Assembly: GCF_024746835.1 (NCBI RefSeq)
Contig: NZ_CP080530.1
Span: 924,423 to 988,422, forward strand
Direction: 5' to 3'
Length of the DNA: 64,000 nucleotides
Source of the DNA: Mesorhizobium sp. AR02
GTDB lineage: Bacteria > Pseudomonadota > Alphaproteobacteria > Rhizobiales > Rhizobiaceae
The position numbers and the translations under genes are program-made. Shown in pieces: positions 61,251 through 64,000 of this stretch (position 1 is its first letter; every line of letters starts with the position of its first letter). The notes beneath the pieces are model-generated. The model saw only the letters and a list, made by a program, of their open reading frames with translations. It was not told where the DNA came from and ran no database searches.

Positions 61251-62608
61251 TAAACATTATATCCACGTTGCGCATGAGCTGGTGCACTCCCAGGACCTCT
61301 ATGCAAGCATTCCGCTAACGCTTGCACAGCAATGGCCGTTAGGCTCTGGCGATTGAGTGCGCTTCCGATGGCCGAGACAATGCTCACCTTTCTCGAGGCA
61401 ATGTTAGCCGTTAGAAAGTTTTCCTCCAGCGCCTTGACAACGGGCGCGATTGCCTCGGGCGCCGCGGCGAGGTAATGCGTGATGGTATTTGCATTCGATG
61501 TCTTGGTAATGACGCGGACCGCATGGGCTTTCAACGTTTGGAGAATCTCCGCGTCATAGCCGATCACGCCCGCCATATCCTGGTCAAAGAACTCCAGGGC
61601 ATACACTCCCCTGAAGCCCACGACAATTTCTGCCCGAGGCGTGTCGGTGACGTAGTCGCGCGTGATGACGGTTCCATCGCATCCAGGATCGAATGTGTTC
61701 TTGATCCTAAGAGGAATATTTGAATGGCGCAGCTCCTTGGCCGCGGCCCAGTGAATCGCCTCCAGTTCCAGGTTGGCGAGTTGATCGGCGACATCATAGT
61801 TGGTGCGGCCGACAGCACGGACCCGCTCGATACCTACGATTTTGGGGTCGGCTGTCGAAAGATGGAACTCCTTGTGGATTATTGCCTCCTTGGCGCGTGT
61901 GAGCACGGCAATCCGGGCGAAGGTGGCCTCGGTGTAGCCGCGGCCATAGAGCCGCACCAGGCCACCCGGGCATCGACTGTAGCCCGTGACGATCGGCAGC
62001 TGCTTGCCGAGATCGATCGCGGATAGCGCTGCCCCGATTCGCGCGTCAAGACTCATTTCAGTTTCGTCGCGCCAGCCCGTCATGTCCACGAACATCGCCT
62101 CCACGCCGAGTGTCCTGAGGAGCAGAACCGTGTTGTGGGTACTGTGGGCTTCGCCCTGCGCGGCCAGAATCTCGCGCACGGCATTCAGGTGCTCTTCGAG
62201 CTTGAAGTGTCCATAGGAGCAAACTCGCTGAAGATCCAACAGACAGCCGCGCACTCCTTCAATTCGGTCGCTCACAAAATCGTCGGCGACGCGCCTTTCC
62301 GGCGAGCTGCCGAAGATCTCCGCATTGATCCTCGTCATCTCCCGATGGGTCTCGGCGACAGCTTCAACCCAAGCTGCTCTTGATCTGGCGCGCGCGAAGA
62401 GTGCATAGACGCCCGGCTTGCCGGTCTTCTTGTGCTCGAGAAGCCGGTCCGTCATCCCGTTGTAAGCGGATAAGACGAATATGCGGTTGTAGAGTGCGCT
62501 TCCCTTGCGCCTCCCAACCAGGACGTTCTCGAGTATGGCAGCGGGGTTGGAGATCGACGTGCCTCCAATCTTCTCGACGGTGTGGATGCCTGGCCGGCAG
62601 TTCGGCAA
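61251..62608 (-). pseudogene. ask_ect: ectoine-type aspartate kinase, interrupted by IS91
   Basis: Ask_Ect makes aspartyl phosphate for ectoine synthesis and lies after ectABC in many bacteria. The TTG at 62608 is the likely start because GGAGGTG is ideally placed; a TTG at 62623 is also open. Landmarks are HTVEKIGGTSISNPAAILEN, YNRIFVLSAYNGMTDRLLEH then KKTGKPGVYALFA, LLLRTLGVEAMFVDMTGWRD, IVTGYSRCPGGLVRLYGRGY and IAVLTRAKEAIIHKEFHLST, followed by ACT domains (VGFRGVYALEFFDQDMAGVI). One extra base near 61310 shifts the frame before IEVLGVHQLMRNVDIMF, and IS91 copy B then splits the gene. The last 46 codons are at 58488-58626. Confidence 0.85.
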
Positions 62609-62639
62609 GAGAATCACCTCCAAATCCTTTCGGTGGCGT

Positions 62640-62826
62640 GGCTTGGCCGGTTAACCCTCCGCAGCACCAGCGGCCATCCATGGGTTCCATTTCGCGGTAG
62701 CCGTTTTGCATGGGCGCTGACGTCCAACATTCTTCTCCTTTTCGCATTGCCCGCAGCGGCGTCCTACCATGCTAATTTCCGCCGGACAGTCAGCCACGTT
62801 TGCACGCGTCATCGTACTTTTCTAGC
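62640..62826. other. upstream region of the aspartokinase gene
   Basis: Minus-strand sequence before the ask_ect start. No ectC is visible directly upstream, although ectABC-ask is the usual order. A GAAAAGGAGAAG ribosome-site-like stretch near 62735 is followed by an ATG frame that does not give a recognisable protein. Confidence 0.35.
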
Positions 62827-64000
62827 AGGCTGTTGAAAAAGGGCTCGCGACAGTCTCAGGTTCGTGATTCACTCTGACCACGAAGAGGTGGGAGTGAATC
62901 GTGCGGGGCGGTGACGGACAGACGGGCGAACTGTTCAGCTATGTGGACCTCGAGGCTCGGGTGCGGCGCGATCATCCGTTGCGCCGTATTCGGGCGATTG
63001 TGAATGAGGCGCTTTCGGCGTTGGAGCGGGAGTTTGCGGCGCTGTACTCGCCGATTGGGCGGCCGTCGATCCCACCGGAGAAGCTGCTGCGTGCGATGCT
63101 GCTGCAGGCGTTCTACTCGATCCGCTCGGAGCGGCTGTTGATGGAGCGGCTGGAATACGACCTTCTGTTCCGCTGGTTCGTCGGGATTGGCGTCGACGAT
63201 GCGGCCTGGGATCATTCGGTGTTCTCCAAGAACCGTGACCGGCTGCTGGAGGGCGACATCGCTGCAAAGTTCCTGGCGGCGGTGCTGGCGCAACCCAAGG
63301 TGAAGAAGCTTCTGTCGACGGATCACTTCTCGGTCGACGGCACACTGATCGAGGCGTGGGCATCGATGAAGAGCGTCAAACCGAAGGACGGCCCAAGCGG
63401 TGGTCATGGCGAGCCGCCGGCTGAAGGGGGCGGGCGAAACGCGGAAGCGGACTTCCATGGCCACAAGCGATCCAACGACACACATGCCTCGACCACCGAT
63501 CCGGATGCCCGGCTCTATCGCAAAGGGCGGGGCAAGGAGGCGAAGCTCTGCTTCATGGGGCATGGGCTGATGGAGAACCGCCATGGCCTTCTGGTCGACG
63601 CCTGCCTGACGTTTGCCGACGGGCATGCTGAGCGGGTGGCCGCACTGCACATGATCGAACCGCGAGCGGAGCGGCCACAGGCGATCACACTCGGTGCCGA
63701 CAAGGCCTATGACGCGCAAGACTTCATCAATGAGCTGCGTTCGATGAAGGTGACGCCGCATGTGGCGCAGAACACCAGCGGCCGGAGTTCGGCGATCGAC
63801 GGGCGCACGACGCGGCATGGCGGCTATGCTGTCAGTCAGCGTATTCGCAAGCGCATTGAAGAGGCGTTCGGGTGGATCAAGACGGTCGCCGGACAGGCGA
63901 AGACGAAGTTGCGTGGCCGCGACCGCGTCGGATGGGCCTTCACCTTCAACGCCGCCGCCTACAATCTCGTGCGGTTGCCGAAGCTGCTGGCGGTGCCGAC
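62827..64000 (+). mobile_element. IS5-family element, left part, cut by the window edge
   Basis: The left end is likely at AGGCTGTTGAAAAAGGG (about 62827), a common terminal sequence of this IS5 group, about 75 bases before the transposase start. The right end is outside the window. Confidence 0.6.
62901..64000 (+). CDS. IS5-family transposase, partial at window end
   Basis: GTG start at 62901 behind GGTGGGAG. N-terminal DUF772 domain (GELFSYVDLEARVRRDHPLR, LLRAMLLQAFYSIRSERLLM), then the DDE domain (LLSTDHFSVDGTLIEAWASM, SNDTHASTTDPDARLYRKGR, ITLGADKAYDAQDFINELRS, ISRRIEEAFGW-like KRIEEAFGWIKTVAGQAKTK). The frame is open to base 64000 and has only about its last residues outside the window. 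It appears intact. Confidence 0.88.
   Translation, partial: MRGGDGQTGELFSYVDLEARVRRDHPLRRIRAIVNEALSALEREFAALYSPIGRPSIPPEKLLRAMLLQAFYSIRSERLLMERLEYDLLFRWFVGIGVDDAAWDHSVFSKNRDRLLEGDIAAKFLAAVLAQPKVKKLLSTDHFSVDGTLIEAWASMKSVKPKDGPSGGHGEPPAEGGGRNAEADFHGHKRSNDTHASTTDPDARLYRKGRGKEAKLCFMGHGLMENRHGLLVDACLTFADGHAERVAALHMIEPRAERPQAITLGADKAYDAQDFINELRSMKVTPHVAQNTSGRSSAIDGRTTRHGGYAVSQRIRKRIEEAFGWIKTVAGQAKTKLRGRDRVGWAFTFNAAAYNLVRLPKLLAVP

Noticed and set aside
60968..62623. 551-residue aspartokinase frame
   Set aside because: The last part is a fusion created by the IS91 insertion plus a frameshift; the native C-terminus lies at 58488-58626.
1..64000. nod boxes, tRNA genes and CRISPR arrays
   Set aside because: I scanned for the nod-box pattern, tRNA-like cloverleaf ends and regularly spaced repeats and found nothing convincing by eye.

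Overview
The window looks like a piece of a rhizobial symbiosis plasmid or symbiosis island. The evidence is GC-rich alphaproteobacterial genes, reiterated promoter cassettes that pair a NifA-type upstream site (TGT-N10-ACA) with a sigma-54-like -24/-12 site, ectoine-uptake/catabolism genes of the Sinorhizobium ehu/eut type, and a very dense load of decayed and intact insertion sequences. I see no nod, nif or fix structural gene, rRNA, tRNA or CRISPR array, so the genus is not fixed; Mesorhizobium, Sinorhizobium or Rhizobium are all possible.

Layout. 1-2600: a leftward NifA-type promoter with only the start of its gene in the window, then asnC (Lrp-type regulator) and a frameshifted semialdehyde dehydrogenase (ssd/doeC-like). 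2600-8400: IS remnants, two rightward NifA-type promoters (one before a 98-residue unknown protein, one before a frameshifted ectA), a GNAT-like protein, and scraps of an ATP-grasp gene and of ehuC. 8550-11100: leftward operon of flavin monooxygenase, a 57-residue ORF and a 2-hydroxyacid dehydrogenase. 11500-16830: IS5 and IS66 remnants, ectoine hydrolase copy 1, a fourth NifA-type promoter with no gene left, and enuR. 17100-22000: IS6-family copies around two dehydrogenase genes and a damaged second enuR/ehuB start region. 22166-29556: the main catabolic operon ehuB-ehuA-ehuC-ehuD-eutD-M20 deacylase-eutA-dehydrogenase. 30000-34590: LysR regulator, amidase, third M24 protein, class II aldolase. 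34650-36820: truncated binding protein, intact ATP-grasp ligase, group II intron remnant. 36869-42634: an IS66 element with a UPF0149 passenger gene, itself interrupted by a serine-recombinase element. 42650-49450: a leftward peptide ABC transporter operon and a serine hydrolase. 49550-64000: a MITE, IS1380, GlxA, IS256 and IS21 remnants, two identical inverted 2,624-bp IS91-type elements around a MATE exporter and a dead ATP-grasp gene, the ectoine-type aspartokinase broken by one IS91 copy, and the start of an IS5-family transposase.

How the genes fit together. Two halves of ectoine metabolism sit side by side. The synthetic half (ectA, ectoine-type aspartokinase) is decayed, and ectA lies directly behind a NifA/sigma-54-type promoter. 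The catabolic half (enuR, ehuBACD, eutD, eutA, an M20 deacylase, asnC, ssd) is mostly intact. Symbiotically controlled synthesis linked to catabolism under a MocR-type regulator recalls the rhizopine mos/moc arrangement. I propose, as inference, that this is a relic or partly working rhizopine-like system based on ectoine or N-acetyl-diaminobutyrate. ATP-grasp plus MATE genes and the peptide-uptake/hydrolase operon may belong to a second metabolite exchange module.
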